From: Mycolicibacterium sp. YH-1
Lineage (GTDB): Bacteria; Actinomycetota; Actinomycetes; Mycobacteriales; Mycobacteriaceae
Length of the DNA stretch: 64,000 nt
NCBI RefSeq assembly: GCF_022557175.1
Contig: NZ_CP092915.1
Location: 4,464,001 to 4,528,000, forward strand
Reading direction: 5' to 3'
This document shows, piece by piece, positions 8,999-19,007 of this stretch; the stretch's first letter is position 1; every line of letters starts with the position of its first letter. The translations under genes were made by a program, and so were the position numbers. A model generated the notes under the pieces. It was not told the DNA's origin. It was given only the letters and a program-made list of their open reading frames with translations, and did no database searches.

Positions 8999-10340
8999 CG
9001 TCGACAAACGCGGCGGGCTCGAACGGTGCCAGATCATCGGGGCCCTCCCCGAGCCCGACCAGCTTGACGGGCACACCGAGTTCCTGTTGCACACGAAAGA
9101 CGATTCCGCCCTTCGCCGTTCCGTCCAGCTTGGTCAGCACGACGCCAGTGATGTCGACGACTTCGGCGAACACGCGGGCCTGCGGCAGCCCGTTCTGCCC
9201 GATCGTCGCGTCCAGAACCAGCAGCACCTCATCGACCGCGGCGCGCTTGCTGACGACCCGCTTGACCTTGCCGAGCTCGTCCATCAGGCCGGTCTTGGTG
9301 TGCAGGCGCCCCGCGGTGTCGACAACGACCACGTCGGCGCCGGAGGCGACACCCCTGTCGACGGCGTCGAAGGCCACCGATGCCGGATCGGCGCCCTCCG
9401 GCCCGCGAACCACCTCGGCTCCGACCCTGGCCGCCCAGCTCTGCAACTGATCGGCAGCGGCGGCGCGGAAGGTGTCTGCGGCACCGAGGACGACCCGCCT
9501 GCCATCTGCCACCAGGACCCGCGCCAACTTGCCGACGGTTGTCGTCTTGCCGGTCCCGTTCACCCCGACCACCAGAAGCACCGACGGTTTGTCCTCGTGC
9601 GGCAACGCCTTGATCGACCGGTCCATCTCGGGGTGCAGCTCGGAGATGAGCACCTCGCGCAGCACGGCACGGGCTTCAGCCTCACTGCGCACGCTGGCGC
9701 TCGCCATCCGCGAGCGCAGGGCCTTCACGACGGACTCGGTCACGACGGGGCCGAGGTCAGCCATCAGCAGGACGTCCTCGATCGCCTCCCAGGAGTCCTC
9801 GTCGAGGTCGCCACCACCCAGCAGGCCGAGCATGCTGCGGCCCAGCGCCCCCTGCGACTTGGCGAGCCGTCCGCGCAAACGCTCCAGCCGGCCCTCGGCG
9901 GGCACGATCTCCTCCACCGCGGGAAGCACGGCATCGGCAGGCGGGGCCGACACCGTCTCGACCGCCGGGAGCTCGACAGCGGGCTCTGCGGGAGCCTCTG
10001 CAGCGGGCTCTGCGGGAGCCTCTGGCGCCGTTACGGGGTCAGGTAGGGCGACATCGGCGATTGGGCGCTTCGGCGCGTCACGCGGAATGGTTGCGTCGTC
10101 ACCGACTGCGGGCAGACCGCTGGTGTCCAGCCGCCCGGCAGGCGGCGCCGTGGTCGTCGATGACTGACTGAACGTGATTCCGGAGGACGCGTTGTAGCCG
10201 CCGGACTTGTCCAGTGACGTGGTGGTATCGGGTGACGAGAGACTGATTCGGCGGCGGCGGTAGCGCACCAGTCCGACGACCAGGGCTGCTATGACAAGTA
10301 CTGCGACGACCGCGAGTGCGATCCAGAGACCTTCGGACAC
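8985..10340 (-). CDS. ftsY: Signal recognition particle receptor FtsY
   Basis: A 451-residue SRP receptor GTPase. It starts with GTG and has an N-terminal membrane helix (about 5-26) and a long Ala/Pro/Glu-rich acidic linker (about 95-150, with repeated APAEPA). The NG domain follows: GVNGTGKT (259-266), DTAGR (341-345) and TKLDGTAKGG (403-412). It receives ribosome-SRP complexes at the membrane, partnering Ffh. The unusually placed feature is the 3' end: the final codons and stop are part of an 18-bp tandem array. It lies 58 bases after smc on the same strand. Confidence 0.97.
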   Translation of the reverse strand: MSEGLWIALAVVAVLVIAALVVGLVRYRRRRISLSSPDTTTSLDKSGGYNASSGITFSQSSTTTAPPAGRLDTSGLPAVGDDATIPRDAPKRPIADVALPDPVTAPEAPAEPAAEAPAEPAVELPAVETVSAPPADAVLPAVEEIVPAEGRLERLRGRLAKSQGALGRSMLGLLGGGDLDEDSWEAIEDVLLMADLGPVVTESVVKALRSRMASASVRSEAEARAVLREVLISELHPEMDRSIKALPHEDKPSVLLVVGVNGTGKTTTVGKLARVLVADGRRVVLGAADTFRAAAADQLQSWAARVGAEVVRGPEGADPASVAFDAVDRGVASGADVVVVDTAGRLHTKTGLMDELGKVKRVVSKRAAVDEVLLVLDATIGQNGLPQARVFAEVVDITGVVLTKLDGTAKGGIVFRVQQELGVPVKLVGLGEGPDDLAPFEPAAFVDALLG

Positions 10341-10398
10341 CGCGCCATTGTCTCAGGGGTGTCGGGCCGAACTGACCTGCCCCGGCCCAGGGCGGTCA

Positions 10399-13300
10399 TC
10401 AGCCGCTCGGTGACACCAGTTCCTGGCCGCGCATCCGCTGCGAGATGACGGTCGTGATGCCGTCGTCACGCATGGTCACGCCGTACAGCGCGTCGGCGAT
10501 CTCCATCGTCGGCTTCTGGTGGGTGATGACGATGAGCTGGGAGACCTCGCGCAGCTGCTCGAACAGGCTGATCAGGCGGCGCAGGTTGACGTCGTCGAGG
10601 GCGGCCTCGACCTCGTCCATGACGTAGAACGGTGACGGCCTCGCGCGGAAGATCGCCACCAGCATCGCCACGGCGGTCAGCGACTTCTCGCCACCGGACA
10701 GCAGCGACAACCGCTTGATCTTCTTTCCGGGCGGGCGCGCCTCGACCTCGATGCCGGTCGTCAGCATGTCATCGGGATTGGTGAGCAGCAGCCGTCCCTC
10801 ACCACCTGGGAACAGCGTGGCGAACACCTGGGTGAACTCGCGTTCCACGTCGGCATAGGCCTCAGCGAACACCTGCAGGATGCGGTCATCGACGTCGGCG
10901 ATGACATCCAGCAGATCCTTGCGGGCCGCCTTGACGTCCTCGAGTTGGGTCGACAGGAAGTTGTAGCGCTCCTCGAGCGCCGCGAACTCCTCGAGCGCCA
11001 GCGGGTTGACGCGGCCGAGTTCGGAGAGTTCGCGTTCGGCCTTCTTGGCACGCCGCTCCTGGGTCGGCCGGTCATACGGCATCGGCGCAGGTGCGGTGAC
11101 CTGTTCACCGCGTTCGCGGGCCTGCTCGTACTCGGCCATCTCGAGTTCCGATGGCGGCAACGACACGTCCGGTCCGTACTCGGCGACGAGATCGGCCACT
11201 GCCATGCCGAACTGCTCGAGCGCCTGCTGCTCGAGCTGCTCGATGCGAAGTGCCGCTTGGGCTTTGGCGACCTCATCGCGGTGCAGCGCATCGGTCAGCG
11301 CGGTGATACGCGCAGCGAGTTCGTTGACCTCCGTGCGCGCACGGGTCAGCCCCTCACCGCGCAGCCTGCGCTCCTCGGCCAGCTGATCGCGGCGGCGTGA
11401 TGACACAGCGACCGCCTCGGCGAGCCTGGTTGCCACCAGTCGGCCCGACTCCTCCACGGCTGCGGCCATCTTCGCGGCCTGTTCGCGGGCCTGCTTGGCG
11501 CGCTGCGCGCGAAGCCGGGCCTCCCGCTCGGCAGCCGCAGTGCGGCGCAGCGAATCAGCGCGTCCCCGAACGGCGTTCGCGCGCTCCTCGGCGGTTCGCA
11601 CCGACAGCCTGGCTTCCACCTCGGTGGCGCGGGCCGCCTCGGCAGCGGTCACCGACTCCGAACGACTGTCGGGCTGAGCCTCGAAGGTTGGCGCCTGCTG
11701 CGCGTTGTGCAGCCGCTCCTCCAACTCGACGAGTTCCTCCACGGTGCCTGCGCGGCCCGTCTCCAGCTCCTCACGCTGACGTATGAGGCGCTGCCACTCC
11801 TCGTCGGCAATGCGGGCCTCCTGCCCCAGCCGGCCGAGAGTCTCGTAGATCGACGAGATCGCCGCGTCGGACTCACTCAGCGCTGCCAGCGCCTGCTCGG
11901 CGGCGTCCTGGCGGGCCGACTGCTCGGCGAGCGCACCGGAGAGCGCCGCCGACAGGTCGCCGACCTGACGTTCGGAGGCCTCGAGCTCGGCGCGCGCCTT
12001 GTCGATCTCGGACGCGATCTCCAGGGTGCTGACCTTGCGGTCCGATCCGCCGTTGACCCAGCCCGCACCCACCAGGTCGCCGTCTGCGGTGACGGCGCGC
12101 AGCGCAGGCCGGGCAGTCACCAGCGCCAAGGCGGCAGCCAGGTCCTCGACCACGACGACGCGGCCGAGCAGGGCAGCGATCGCGCCCCGCAACCTGGCCG
12201 GTGTCTCAACCAGATCAAGTGCCCACAGTGCACCCGCAGGCAGTTCACCGTCACCGTCTCGGACGGCGGTGTCCTCGGGCCAGTCCCCCAGCACGATCGC
12301 CGCCCGACCACCGTCGGCTTCCTTGAGCGCGGCGACCGCGGCACGCGCGGCACCGGAGTCATCGGCGGCCAGCGCATCGGCGGCCGTACCCAGCACCGCG
12401 GCCACCGCGACCTCGTAACCGGTGCGCACCCGGACCAGTTTGGCCACCGTGCCGAAAAGACCTGCGCCACCGTGATTCTGTTGCAGCCAGGCGGCGCCGT
12501 CGCGGCGGTCCATGCCGACGGCCAGCGCGTCGATCCTGGCACGCAGGGACGCCACCTGACGCTCGGCGCCACGTTCGGCGGCCTGCAGTTCGGCCACCCG
12601 CTCGTCAGCCAGTCGCAGCGCAGTCACCGAGCGGTCGTGGTGCTCGTCGAGACCCATCTCACCGGCGTCCAGTTCCCCGACCCGGCTCTGGACCGTCTCG
12701 AACTCCGCCTTGGCGGTCTGGGCGCGGGCGGCCGCCTCCTCAATGCCGACGGTGAGGCGGGCGACGCCCTCGTCTGTCGACTCGACGCGCGTGCGCATGG
12801 TGTCGACCTGACCGGCCAGCCGTGCCACACCCTCACGGCGGTCGGCCTCCGCTCGCGCCGCCGCCATGTGCGCGCGTTCAGCGTCGGCGGCGACGCGTTC
12901 GCGCTCGGCCAGTTCGGCGCGTGCCGCCTCCAGGCGCATGCGGCACTCCTCGAGCTCGAAGAGGAGTTCCTCCTCGTGCGCGGCGACCTCTTCGGCCTCG
13001 GCCTCCAACTCGTCGGGATCCGCGCCTGAGGAGACCTCGACGTCGGCATCGAATGTCTGCGCCCTGTCGGCCGCGATGCGCACCGTCGCACCGACACGTT
13101 CGGCCAGTGCGGACAACCGGAACCAGGTCTGCTGAGCGGACTCGGCGCGGCCGGTCAGAGCGTTCACCGCCTCCTCGTGTGCGGCGAGTTCGAGCGTGGC
13201 GGCCTCCAGGCGCGTGGTGATCTCGTCGTGCTCGCGCCGCAGTGAGGTCTCGGCCTGATTGGTGTCGTCGAACTCGGACTGCCGGGTGACCAGGTCGTCG

Positions 13301-13992
13301 GCTGCCAGGCGTAGCCGGGCGTCGCGCAGGTCGGCCTGGATGGTCTGGGCCCGTCGGGCCATCTCGGCCTGCCTGCCCAGCGGCTTGAGCTGCCTGCGAA
13401 GTTCGGTGGTGAGGTCGGTGAGCCGGGCGAGGTTGGCCTGCATCGAGTCGAGCTTGCGGACCGCCTTCTCCTTGCGCTTGCGGTGCTTGAGCACACCGGC
13501 CGCCTCCTCGATGAAGGCGCGGCGATCCTCGGGGCGCGACTCAAGGATCTCCGACAGCTTGCCCTGGCCGACGATGACGTGCATCTCACGGCCGATGCCG
13601 GAGTCGCTCAGCAGTTCCTGCACGTCCATCAGCCGGCAACTGGTGCCGTTGATCTCGTACTCTCCTGCGCCGTCGCGGAACATCCGGCGCGTGATCGACA
13701 CCTCGGAGTACTCGATGGGCAGCGCATTGTCGGAGTTGTCGATTGTCAGCGTCACCTCGGCGCGGCCCAGCGGGGCACGCGATGACGTGCCGGCGAAGAT
13801 GACGTCCTCCATCTTGCCGCCACGCAGCGTCTTGGCGCCCTGCTCGCCCATAACCCACGTCAATGCGTCGACGACGTTGGACTTTCCCGATCCGTTGGGT
13901 CCCACGACACAGGTGATGCCTGGCTCGAAGCGCAGAGTCGTCGGCGAGGCGAAGGACTTGAAGCCCTTCAGCGTCAGACTCTTGAGATGCAT
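10399..13992 (-). CDS. smc: Chromosome segregation/condensation ATPase SMC
   Basis: A 1197-residue SMC protein, normal family length. It carries Walker [10 protein letters not shown] at 31-39, long coiled coils on each side of a central hinge (about 500-650, containing [12 protein letters not shown]), and a C-terminal head with the LLSGGEKSL signature and Walker [15 protein letters not shown] dimers with ScpAB extrude and organise chromosomal DNA. The reading frame stays open upstream to 14178, but the conserved [14 protein letters not shown] start places the real ATG at 13992; the upstream part overlaps acyP and lacks homology. ftsY follows downstream. Confidence 0.97.
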   Translation of the reverse strand: MHLKSLTLKGFKSFASPTTLRFEPGITCVVGPNGSGKSNVVDALTWVMGEQGAKTLRGGKMEDVIFAGTSSRAPLGRAEVTLTIDNSDNALPIEYSEVSITRRMFRDGAGEYEINGTSCRLMDVQELLSDSGIGREMHVIVGQGKLSEILESRPEDRRAFIEEAAGVLKHRKRKEKAVRKLDSMQANLARLTDLTTELRRQLKPLGRQAEMARRAQTIQADLRDARLRLAADDLVTRQSEFDDTNQAETSLRREHDEITTRLEAATLELAAHEEAVNALTGRAESAQQTWFRLSALAERVGATVRIAADRAQTFDADVEVSSGADPDELEAEAEEVAAHEEELLFELEECRMRLEAARAELAERERVAADAERAHMAAARAEADRREGVARLAGQVDTMRTRVESTDEGVARLTVGIEEAAARAQTAKAEFETVQSRVGELDAGEMGLDEHHDRSVTALRLADERVAELQAAERGAERQVASLRARIDALAVGMDRRDGAAWLQQNHGGAGLFGTVAKLVRVRTGYEVAVAAVLGTAADALAADDSGAARAAVAALKEADGGRAAIVLGDWPEDTAVRDGDGELPAGALWALDLVETPARLRGAIAALLGRVVVVEDLAAALALVTARPALRAVTADGDLVGAGWVNGGSDRKVSTLEIASEIDKARAELEASERQVGDLSAALSGALAEQSARQDAAEQALAALSESDAAISSIYETLGRLGQEARIADEEWQRLIRQREELETGRAGTVEELVELEERLHNAQQAPTFEAQPDSRSESVTAAEAARATEVEARLSVRTAEERANAVRGRADSLRRTAAAEREARLRAQRAKQAREQAAKMAAAVEESGRLVATRLAEAVAVSSRRRDQLAEERRLRGEGLTRARTEVNELAARITALTDALHRDEVAKAQAALRIEQLEQQALEQFGMAVADLVAEYGPDVSLPPSELEMAEYEQARERGEQVTAPAPMPYDRPTQERRAKKAERELSELGRVNPLALEEFAALEERYNFLSTQLEDVKAARKDLLDVIADVDDRILQVFAEAYADVEREFTQVFATLFPGGEGRLLLTNPDDMLTTGIEVEARPPGKKIKRLSLLSGGEKSLTAVAMLVAIFRARPSPFYVMDEVEAALDDVNLRRLISLFEQLREVSQLIVITHQKPTMEIADALYGVTMRDDGITTVISQRMRGQELVSPSG

Positions 13993-14029
13993 GGGGTGCC
14001 ACATTACCTTTGGGCACAGCCCGCGCCCG

Positions 14030-14329
14030 TCATCTCTCGATGAAGCCCTCGAACCGCTCACCTGCGGCGGACCAGTCCGCGACGACAACATCCACGTGGC
14101 CAGGCGTGCCGCCGCCCTCCAGCAGGTCCAGCAGGCGGCGACAGTCCGATCGCGGGCCCCTGGCGACAACGTGCACACGACCGCCGGAACAGTTCGCGGC
14201 GAATCCGGTCAGTCCCAGCTCAAGTGCGCGCGACCTGGTCCACCAGCGGAAACCCACACCCTGCACGTGGCCGTGCACCCACGCGCTCAACCGCACTACC
14301 TCGTCGGGATCGTCAGGCGCGGCGCTCAT
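14030..14329 (-). CDS. acyP: Acylphosphatase
   Basis: A 99-residue acylphosphatase, which hydrolyses carboxyl-phosphate bonds such as acetyl phosphate or 1,3-bisphosphoglycerate. The [14 protein letters not shown] motif carries the phosphate-binding arginine, and [13 protein letters not shown] carries the catalytic asparagine. It starts 17 bases before the OsmC-like gene stops and ends 37 bases before smc, so translation is probably coupled with its upstream neighbour. Confidence 0.93.
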   Translation of the reverse strand: MSAAPDDPDEVVRLSAWVHGHVQGVGFRWWTRSRALELGLTGFAANCSGGRVHVVARGPRSDCRRLLDLLEGGGTPGHVDVVVADWSAAGERFEGFIER

Positions 14330-14762
14330 CGGAAGCTGCTTCTACTCGCGCAAGCGACTCATGGGCGATCTTGAAGCTCACCTCGGTGCCCGACTTCAGC
14401 GTGCGCCCCACGGTGCACACCTTGTCGATCGACCGTTCGACGACGACCCTCAGCTTGGCCACCTCGGCGTCGCTGAGCCCGGACAGGTCGACCACGAGGG
14501 TCTCCTCGAGGTGCGGATAGCGCTCCTGCTCCCGGTCGGCGGGGCCGGACACCCGGATGGTGGTCTGGTAGTCGTCACCCAGCCTGGTCCGCAAGGGACT
14601 GTCGCTGGCCATCCCGCTGCATGCGGCCAACGCGATCTTGAGCAGCTCGCCGGGGGTGAAGACACCCTCGACATCCTCGGATCCGATCAGTACCTCGGCA
14701 CCACGCGAGCTACGCCCGGTGTAGCGGCGCACCCCCGTCCGCTCGACCCACAGTTCGGTCAT
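14313..14762 (-). CDS. OsmC/Ohr family protein
   Basis: A 149-residue protein of the OsmC peroxide-reductase superfamily. The family's first reactive-cysteine region is seen in LKIALAACSGMASD, and a second cysteine in IDKVCTVGRTL, matching the two-cysteine pattern of thiol-dependent organic hydroperoxide reductases. A GGAG site lies just upstream of the ATG at 14762 (MTELWVERTG), preferred over an in-frame GTG seven codons earlier. It overlaps acyP by 17 bases. Substrate is not determinable; Rv2923c is the likely M. tuberculosis counterpart. Confidence 0.85.
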   Translation of the reverse strand: MTELWVERTGVRRYTGRSSRGAEVLIGSEDVEGVFTPGELLKIALAACSGMASDSPLRTRLGDDYQTTIRVSGPADREQERYPHLEETLVVDLSGLSDAEVAKLRVVVERSIDKVCTVGRTLKSGTEVSFKIAHESLARVEAASDERRA

Positions 14763-14793
14763 GTGTCTCCTCTGCTTGCGCACTGCTTGGTTG

Positions 14794-15690
14794 TCAACGA
14801 CGGGGCCTCGGCTGGCGTGGTTTTGGTTGGCACTGCGGGCAGTAATACGACGATCGGTTCATGAACTTCTCGCGTCGTATCGCCGCACCGCACCGGCGGC
14901 ACGGCTCACCCTCACGGCCGTACGCATCGAGTGACCGGTCGAAGTATCCCGACTCGCCATTGACGTTGACATAGAGCGAGTCGAACGACGTGCCGCCCTG
15001 ATCCAACGCGTCCCGCATGACGTCGGTGGCGTGGTCGAGGATCGCCGCCAGTTTCGGCTTGGTCAGCGTCTCGGCCAGACGCGCGCCGTTCACCTGCGCC
15101 CGCCACAGCGCCTCGTCGGCGTAGATGTTGCCGATCCCCGACACCACGGTCTGGTCGAGCAGCTGACGTTTAATCTCGGAGTGCTTGCGCCGCAACACCT
15201 TCACCACCGCGTCGCGGTCGAAGCGAGGGTCGAGCGGATCGCGCGCGATGTGCGCGACCGGCTCTGGGACCTCGGTACCGTCGACCGTGACGAGATCTGA
15301 CAGCATCCACCCGCCGAACGTGCGCTGGTCGACGAAGCTGAGCGCGGTGCCGTCGTCGAGCAGGGTGGCGATGCGAAGGTGCTCGGTGCGCGTGACCGGC
15401 CCCAGCAGCATCTGCCCGCTCATCCCGAGATGCACCACGAGCGCCTCCCGTTCCTCTGCGCTTCGCCCGAGAGCCTCATCGCCGTGGTTGAGAACGAGCC
15501 ACAGGAACTTTCCGCGCCGCCCGGTCCCGACGATCTCGGCACCCAGCAGGCGTGCGGTCAGATCCGCGGGCCCCGCCTCGTGTCGCCGGACCGCGCGCAG
15601 GTGGTTGACCCGGACCGCCGCGATGCTGCGCCCGGTGACATGGGCGTCCAGGCCGCGCCGCACCACCTCGACCTCGGGCAGCTCAGGCAT
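14794..15690 (-). CDS. mutM: Formamidopyrimidine-DNA glycosylase (Fpg/MutM)
   Basis: A 298-residue bifunctional DNA glycosylase/AP lyase that removes 8-oxoguanine and formamidopyrimidines. The mature N-terminus PELPEVE supplies the catalytic Pro1 and Glu2, so the start at 15690 is secure although the frame is open further upstream. VHLGMSGQ and a helix-two-turn-helix ([17 protein letters not shown]) follow. The C-terminal zinc finger has CRRC and CPQC pairs and the RSSYYC strand. Its start lies eight bases inside the end of rnc, so the two are translationally coupled. Confidence 0.97.
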   Translation of the reverse strand: MPELPEVEVVRRGLDAHVTGRSIAAVRVNHLRAVRRHEAGPADLTARLLGAEIVGTGRRGKFLWLVLNHGDEALGRSAEEREALVVHLGMSGQMLLGPVTRTEHLRIATLLDDGTALSFVDQRTFGGWMLSDLVTVDGTEVPEPVAHIARDPLDPRFDRDAVVKVLRRKHSEIKRQLLDQTVVSGIGNIYADEALWRAQVNGARLAETLTKPKLAAILDHATDVMRDALDQGGTSFDSLYVNVNGESGYFDRSLDAYGREGEPCRRCGAAIRREKFMNRSSYYCPQCQPKPRQPRPRR

Positions 15691-16432
15691 TGGCGGTGGG
15701 CGGTGGATCTGAATCCCCCGCCGCGTTTGAGTCCAACACAGTCTCGGAGTCCAACGCCGTCCACGCCTGCGCGGCCGCCTTGACCTCCGCCTCCTTCTTG
15801 GAGGTGCCGACGCCGCTGCCGTATTCCTGGCCGTTGACCAGGACTGAGGCGGTGAACACCCGGTCGTGGTCGGGTCCGTCGGAGGTGACGACGTACTTGG
15901 GCATGCCGAGTCCGCGCGCCACCGCGAGTTCCTGCAGGCTCGACTTCCACTCCAGGGCTGCACCGAGGGAGGGCGCCGTATCGAGCAGTTCACTGAAGAG
16001 GCGCAACACCACATCGCGCGACACGTCGAAGCCGTGTTGCAGGTAGACCGCCCCAAGCAGCGCCTCGACGCCGTCGGCCAGAATGCTGGCCTTATCGTAA
16101 CCGCCCGTCACGACCTCGCCGCGGCCCAGCAGCAGGAATGAACCCAGCCCGGTGTCGGTGAGCCCGCGGCCCACATTGGCCAACGCCTGGGTGTTGACGA
16201 TGCTGTTGCGCAGTTTGGCCAGTTCACCCTCGGGACTGTCGGGGTGGCGGTGGATGAGGATATCGGCGATGAGCAGCCCGAGGACCGCGTCACCGAGGAA
16301 TTCCATGCGCTCGTTGGTGGGCAGGCCACCGTGCTCGAAGGCGTAGCTGCGGTGGGTCAGCGCCACCGTAAGGATGTCCTCGGGCAGATCCACGCCGAGC
16401 GCTTCGAGCAGCGGTGTCCGATCGGCCGTCAC
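15683..16432 (-). CDS. rnc: Ribonuclease III
   Basis: A 249-residue double-strand-specific endoribonuclease for rRNA processing and mRNA turnover. It has the signature [14 protein letters not shown], the second metal-site region [12 protein letters not shown], and a C-terminal double-stranded RNA-binding domain ending [14 protein letters not shown]. The GTG start at 16432 overlaps the stop of the upstream DUF177 gene as GTGA; a longer in-frame reading exists but lies inside that gene. A Ser/Asp/Ala-rich tail of about 20 residues follows the RNA-binding domain. Confidence 0.96.
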   Translation of the reverse strand: MTADRTPLLEALGVDLPEDILTVALTHRSYAFEHGGLPTNERMEFLGDAVLGLLIADILIHRHPDSPEGELAKLRNSIVNTQALANVGRGLTDTGLGSFLLLGRGEVVTGGYDKASILADGVEALLGAVYLQHGFDVSRDVVLRLFSELLDTAPSLGAALEWKSSLQELAVARGLGMPKYVVTSDGPDHDRVFTASVLVNGQEYGSGVGTSKKEAEVKAAAQAWTALDSETVLDSNAAGDSDPPPTANA

Positions 16433-17031
16433 GCGCCGGCTCCGTCGTCCTCCGACGCCGACTTCCGCACATCGGGCAGCATCGCGGACAACTTGGCCCA
16501 CCGTGGATCGATCTTGTCGTGGTGGTGGTCGGGTCCGGCGTCAGCCAGCGGCGTCCCGCAGTCGGGGCACAACCCTGGGCAGTCCGGCACGCACAGCGGC
16601 GTGAACGGCAGCGCGAGCCCGATGGCGTCGATTATCGGCTGCTCCAGGTCGACGGTGTCGTCGATGACGTGTCCGACCTCGTCGGCGTCGGTGGTCGCCT
16701 CCGTCACGCTGTCGGGATAGGCGTACAGCTCCGTCAGCTCGATCTCGACGTCCCCAGCGACCGGGGTCAGGCACCGGCCGCACTCGCCCGCTGTCGGTGC
16801 CGACACCGTGCCGGTGACCAGCACACCCTCCGATACCGACTCGAGCCTCAGATCCAGTTCGACGGGTGCATCGCGTTCAATCGCGATGAGCTGCATCCCA
16901 ATGCGCGCTGGCGCGCCAACGGTCTCGTGAATCTCCTGCATCGATCCGGGGCGACGCCCCAGACCCAGAGTGTCGATGACGAACGGCGACCGAGGACCTC
17001 GCCGTGCTCTACGTCCAGTCGTGGCAGCCAT
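16429..17031 (-). CDS. YceD/DUF177 family protein (23S rRNA/L32-associated type)
   Basis: A 200-residue DUF177 (YceD) protein. The GECGRCLTPV motif and a C-terminal Cys cluster CVPDCPGLCPDCG mark the family and suggest a bound zinc. Bacterial relatives are linked to rRNA accumulation and usually precede rpmF; no rpmF follows here, rnc does instead, with a GTGA overlap. The frame is open upstream to 17247, but the basic start MAATTGRRARRGPRSPFVID at 17031 fits homologs. Its presence before rnc fits a ribosome-maturation role, which is inference. Confidence 0.88.
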   Translation of the reverse strand: MAATTGRRARRGPRSPFVIDTLGLGRRPGSMQEIHETVGAPARIGMQLIAIERDAPVELDLRLESVSEGVLVTGTVSAPTAGECGRCLTPVAGDVEIELTELYAYPDSVTEATTDADEVGHVIDDTVDLEQPIIDAIGLALPFTPLCVPDCPGLCPDCGTPLADAGPDHHHDKIDPRWAKLSAMLPDVRKSASEDDGAGA

Positions 17032-17117
17032 GGCCGCAATCCTACGGCTATCGCTGGCCGCCCGAACCGCGCCTGACCTGCCCTTGATTTGCTCCTCGCG
17101 TCCGCTGCCGCCGACGG

Positions 17118-17855
17118 TCAGCGTTGTGCGTAGTCGTGAGTGCCCGCGGCGGTACGCAACTGGTGCCGTCCCCGACCCACCGAGCGCAGTGTGCCGTTGA
17201 GGTAGTCCTCGAACTCGGCGAGCTTGCTGTCGACGTAGATATCGCACTCGCCGCGCAGTCGGTCCGCTTCGGCGTGGGCGGTGTCGATGAGCCTGGTGGC
17301 CTCCAACGTGGCCGTCTGGACGATCTCGGTCTGGTGCACCAGGCGCTGCTGCTCCTTGATGCCCTCCTGAACGGCCTTCTCGTAGGACAGGTTGCCGTTC
17401 TCGATCAGGCGGTCGGCCTCGGACTTCGCGCGGCCGGTGCTGGCGTCGTACTCACGCTTGGCGGTCGCCGCGATGCGCTCGGCCTCAGCACGGGCCTCGC
17501 CGACCATCCGCTCGCTGTGCTGGCGGGCCTCTGCGACCATCCGGTCGGCCTGTCCCTTGGCATCGGCGAGCAGCCGGTCGGCCTCAGCGCGTGAGTGGTT
17601 GATCAGGGAGTCGGCCTCGGCGGTGGCGCTGTTCACCATGTTGTCGGCGTGTTCCTTGGCCTCGCGCAGCATGCCGTCGCGGGCGTCGAGGACGTCCTGG
17701 GCATCGTCGAGTTCACCGGGGATCGCGTCCTTGATGTCGTCGAGCAGCTCGAGGACATCACCGCGGGGCACCATGCAGCCGGCCGTCATCGGCACGCCAC
17801 GAGCTTCCTCGACAATTGCCCCAAGCTCGTCGAGCGCTTCGAATACTCGGTACAC
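17118..17855 (-). CDS. sepIVA: DivIVA-like septal protein SepIVA
   Basis: A 245-residue coiled-coil protein. The N-terminal YRVFEALDELGAIVEEARGVPM stretch is followed by a long alanine/glutamate/arginine-rich coiled coil (about 45-215) with recurrent AEADRL heptads. This matches the mycobacterial DivIVA-like SepIVA (Rv2927c), required for septation and polar/intracellular-membrane organisation. It starts with GTG after a GGGAGGGTG site. In M. tuberculosis the PDIM locus begins directly upstream of this gene; here coaD is 88 bases away. Confidence 0.88.
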   Translation of the reverse strand: MYRVFEALDELGAIVEEARGVPMTAGCMVPRGDVLELLDDIKDAIPGELDDAQDVLDARDGMLREAKEHADNMVNSATAEADSLINHSRAEADRLLADAKGQADRMVAEARQHSERMVGEARAEAERIAATAKREYDASTGRAKSEADRLIENGNLSYEKAVQEGIKEQQRLVHQTEIVQTATLEATRLIDTAHAEADRLRGECDIYVDSKLAEFEDYLNGTLRSVGRGRHQLRTAAGTHDYAQR

Positions 17856-17943
17856 GGCAACACCCTCCCAGGCGTAGTTGGTGATACCAGTGTGCCTGGT
17901 GTTACGCCTGTGACTCGGCTTTACCGTCGGTGTGTCGCGGTGC

Positions 17944-18429
17944 CTAACCGCTGCCGTCTGCGATCTTTGCTCGCAGACGGACGTTCACGGGCTCCGGCAG
18001 CAGTGCGGACACGTCACCGCCGTACGTCGCGACCTCCTTGGCCAACGATGACGACACGAACGAGAACTGCGGCGTGGTCGCGACGAAGAAAGTGTCCACG
18101 CCCGCGACGTGCTTGTTCATCTGCGCCATCTGCAGCTCGTACTCGAAGTCGGTGCCGGTGCGCAGCCCCTTGACGATCGCCGTGAAACCGTGGTGTTTGA
18201 CGAAGTCCACCACCAGGCCGGAACCGGACTCGACCCGCAGATTCGGCAGATGCACTGTCGACTCGCGGATGAGTTCGATGCGCTCATCGGCGCTGAACAT
18301 GCCCTTCTTGTTGGGATTGACCAGCACGGCGACGATCACCTCGTCGAACTGGGCACACGCCCGCTCGAAGACGTCCACGTGACCGAGGGTCACCGGGTCG
18401 AAAGATCCTGGGCATACCGCGCCACTCAT
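17944..18429 (-). CDS. coaD: Pantetheine-phosphate adenylyltransferase (CoaD)
   Basis: A 161-residue phosphopantetheine adenylyltransferase for the penultimate step of CoA synthesis. It has the nucleotidyltransferase motif [14 protein letters not shown] near the N-terminus and [10 protein letters not shown] near residue 130. The start [10 protein letters not shown] at 18429 is the family start; the frame is open far upstream but that part is antiparallel to rsmD logic and has no homology. It lies 11 bases after rsmD, an arrangement common in bacteria. Confidence 0.97.
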   Translation of the reverse strand: MSGAVCPGSFDPVTLGHVDVFERACAQFDEVIVAVLVNPNKKGMFSADERIELIRESTVHLPNLRVESGSGLVVDFVKHHGFTAIVKGLRTGTDFEYELQMAQMNKHVAGVDTFFVATTPQFSFVSSSLAKEVATYGGDVSALLPEPVNVRLRAKIADGSG

Positions 18430-18440
18430 GGTGGTGGAGG

Positions 18441-19007
18441 CTACGCGTCGAACTCGCCGAACTCGACGCGGGTGTCGCCATAGCGTCGTTGCGGCCAGGC
18501 AGTCCACCTCTGGGGCCACTGCACGGGATCGGACGCGGCGGGCCTCTCGAGAACCACCACGGCGCCCGCGGTGACCCATCCCGCGCCCAGCGCAGCGATC
18601 ACCGTCTCGACGTCTGACGTCGGCACCTCGTACGGCGGATCGGCGAACACGAGATCGACCACACGGGTCGGGGCCGAGGCGAGCACCGCGTCGACCGACC
18701 CGCGCCGCACTGACGCGCCTCGGACACCGAGCGCGGACACATTCGCGGCGATCGCGTCTGCCGCGCGCCGATCGGACTCGACGAACACCGCCGACGCCGC
18801 GCCACGTGACAACGCCTCCAGTCCGAGCGCGCCCGACCCCGCGTACAGGTCGAGTACGTGGCAACCGTCGAAGTCGAGCCGCGACGTCAGCACGTTGAAC
18901 AGTGACTCGCGGACCCGGTCGGCGGTGGGGCGGGTGCCCGACCCGGATCGCTGCTGCGGCACCGTGATCCGTCTGCCGCCGAACTCGCCGCCGATGATGC
19001 GGGTCAG
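18441..19007 (-). CDS. rsmD: 16S rRNA (guanine(966)-N(2))-methyltransferase RsmD, probable CTG start
   Basis: An S-adenosylmethionine-dependent methyltransferase for 16S rRNA G966. [19 protein letters not shown] binds the cofactor and DPPYEVP is the catalytic motif. The first conventional start (GTG, 18962) would remove the family-conserved N-terminus [13 protein letters not shown]. That segment is present in frame directly after a CTG at 19005-19007, which overlaps the pyc stop as CTGA and has GGGGGA five to six bases upstream. I therefore propose a rare CTG start giving 188 residues; 173 residues is the conservative alternative. Confidence 0.85.
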   Translation of the reverse strand: MTRIIGGEFGGRRITVPQQRSGSGTRPTADRVRESLFNVLTSRLDFDGCHVLDLYAGSGALGLEALSRGAASAVFVESDRRAADAIAANVSALGVRGASVRRGSVDAVLASAPTRVVDLVFADPPYEVPTSDVETVIAALGAGWVTAGAVVVLERPAASDPVQWPQRWTAWPQRRYGDTRVEFGEFDA

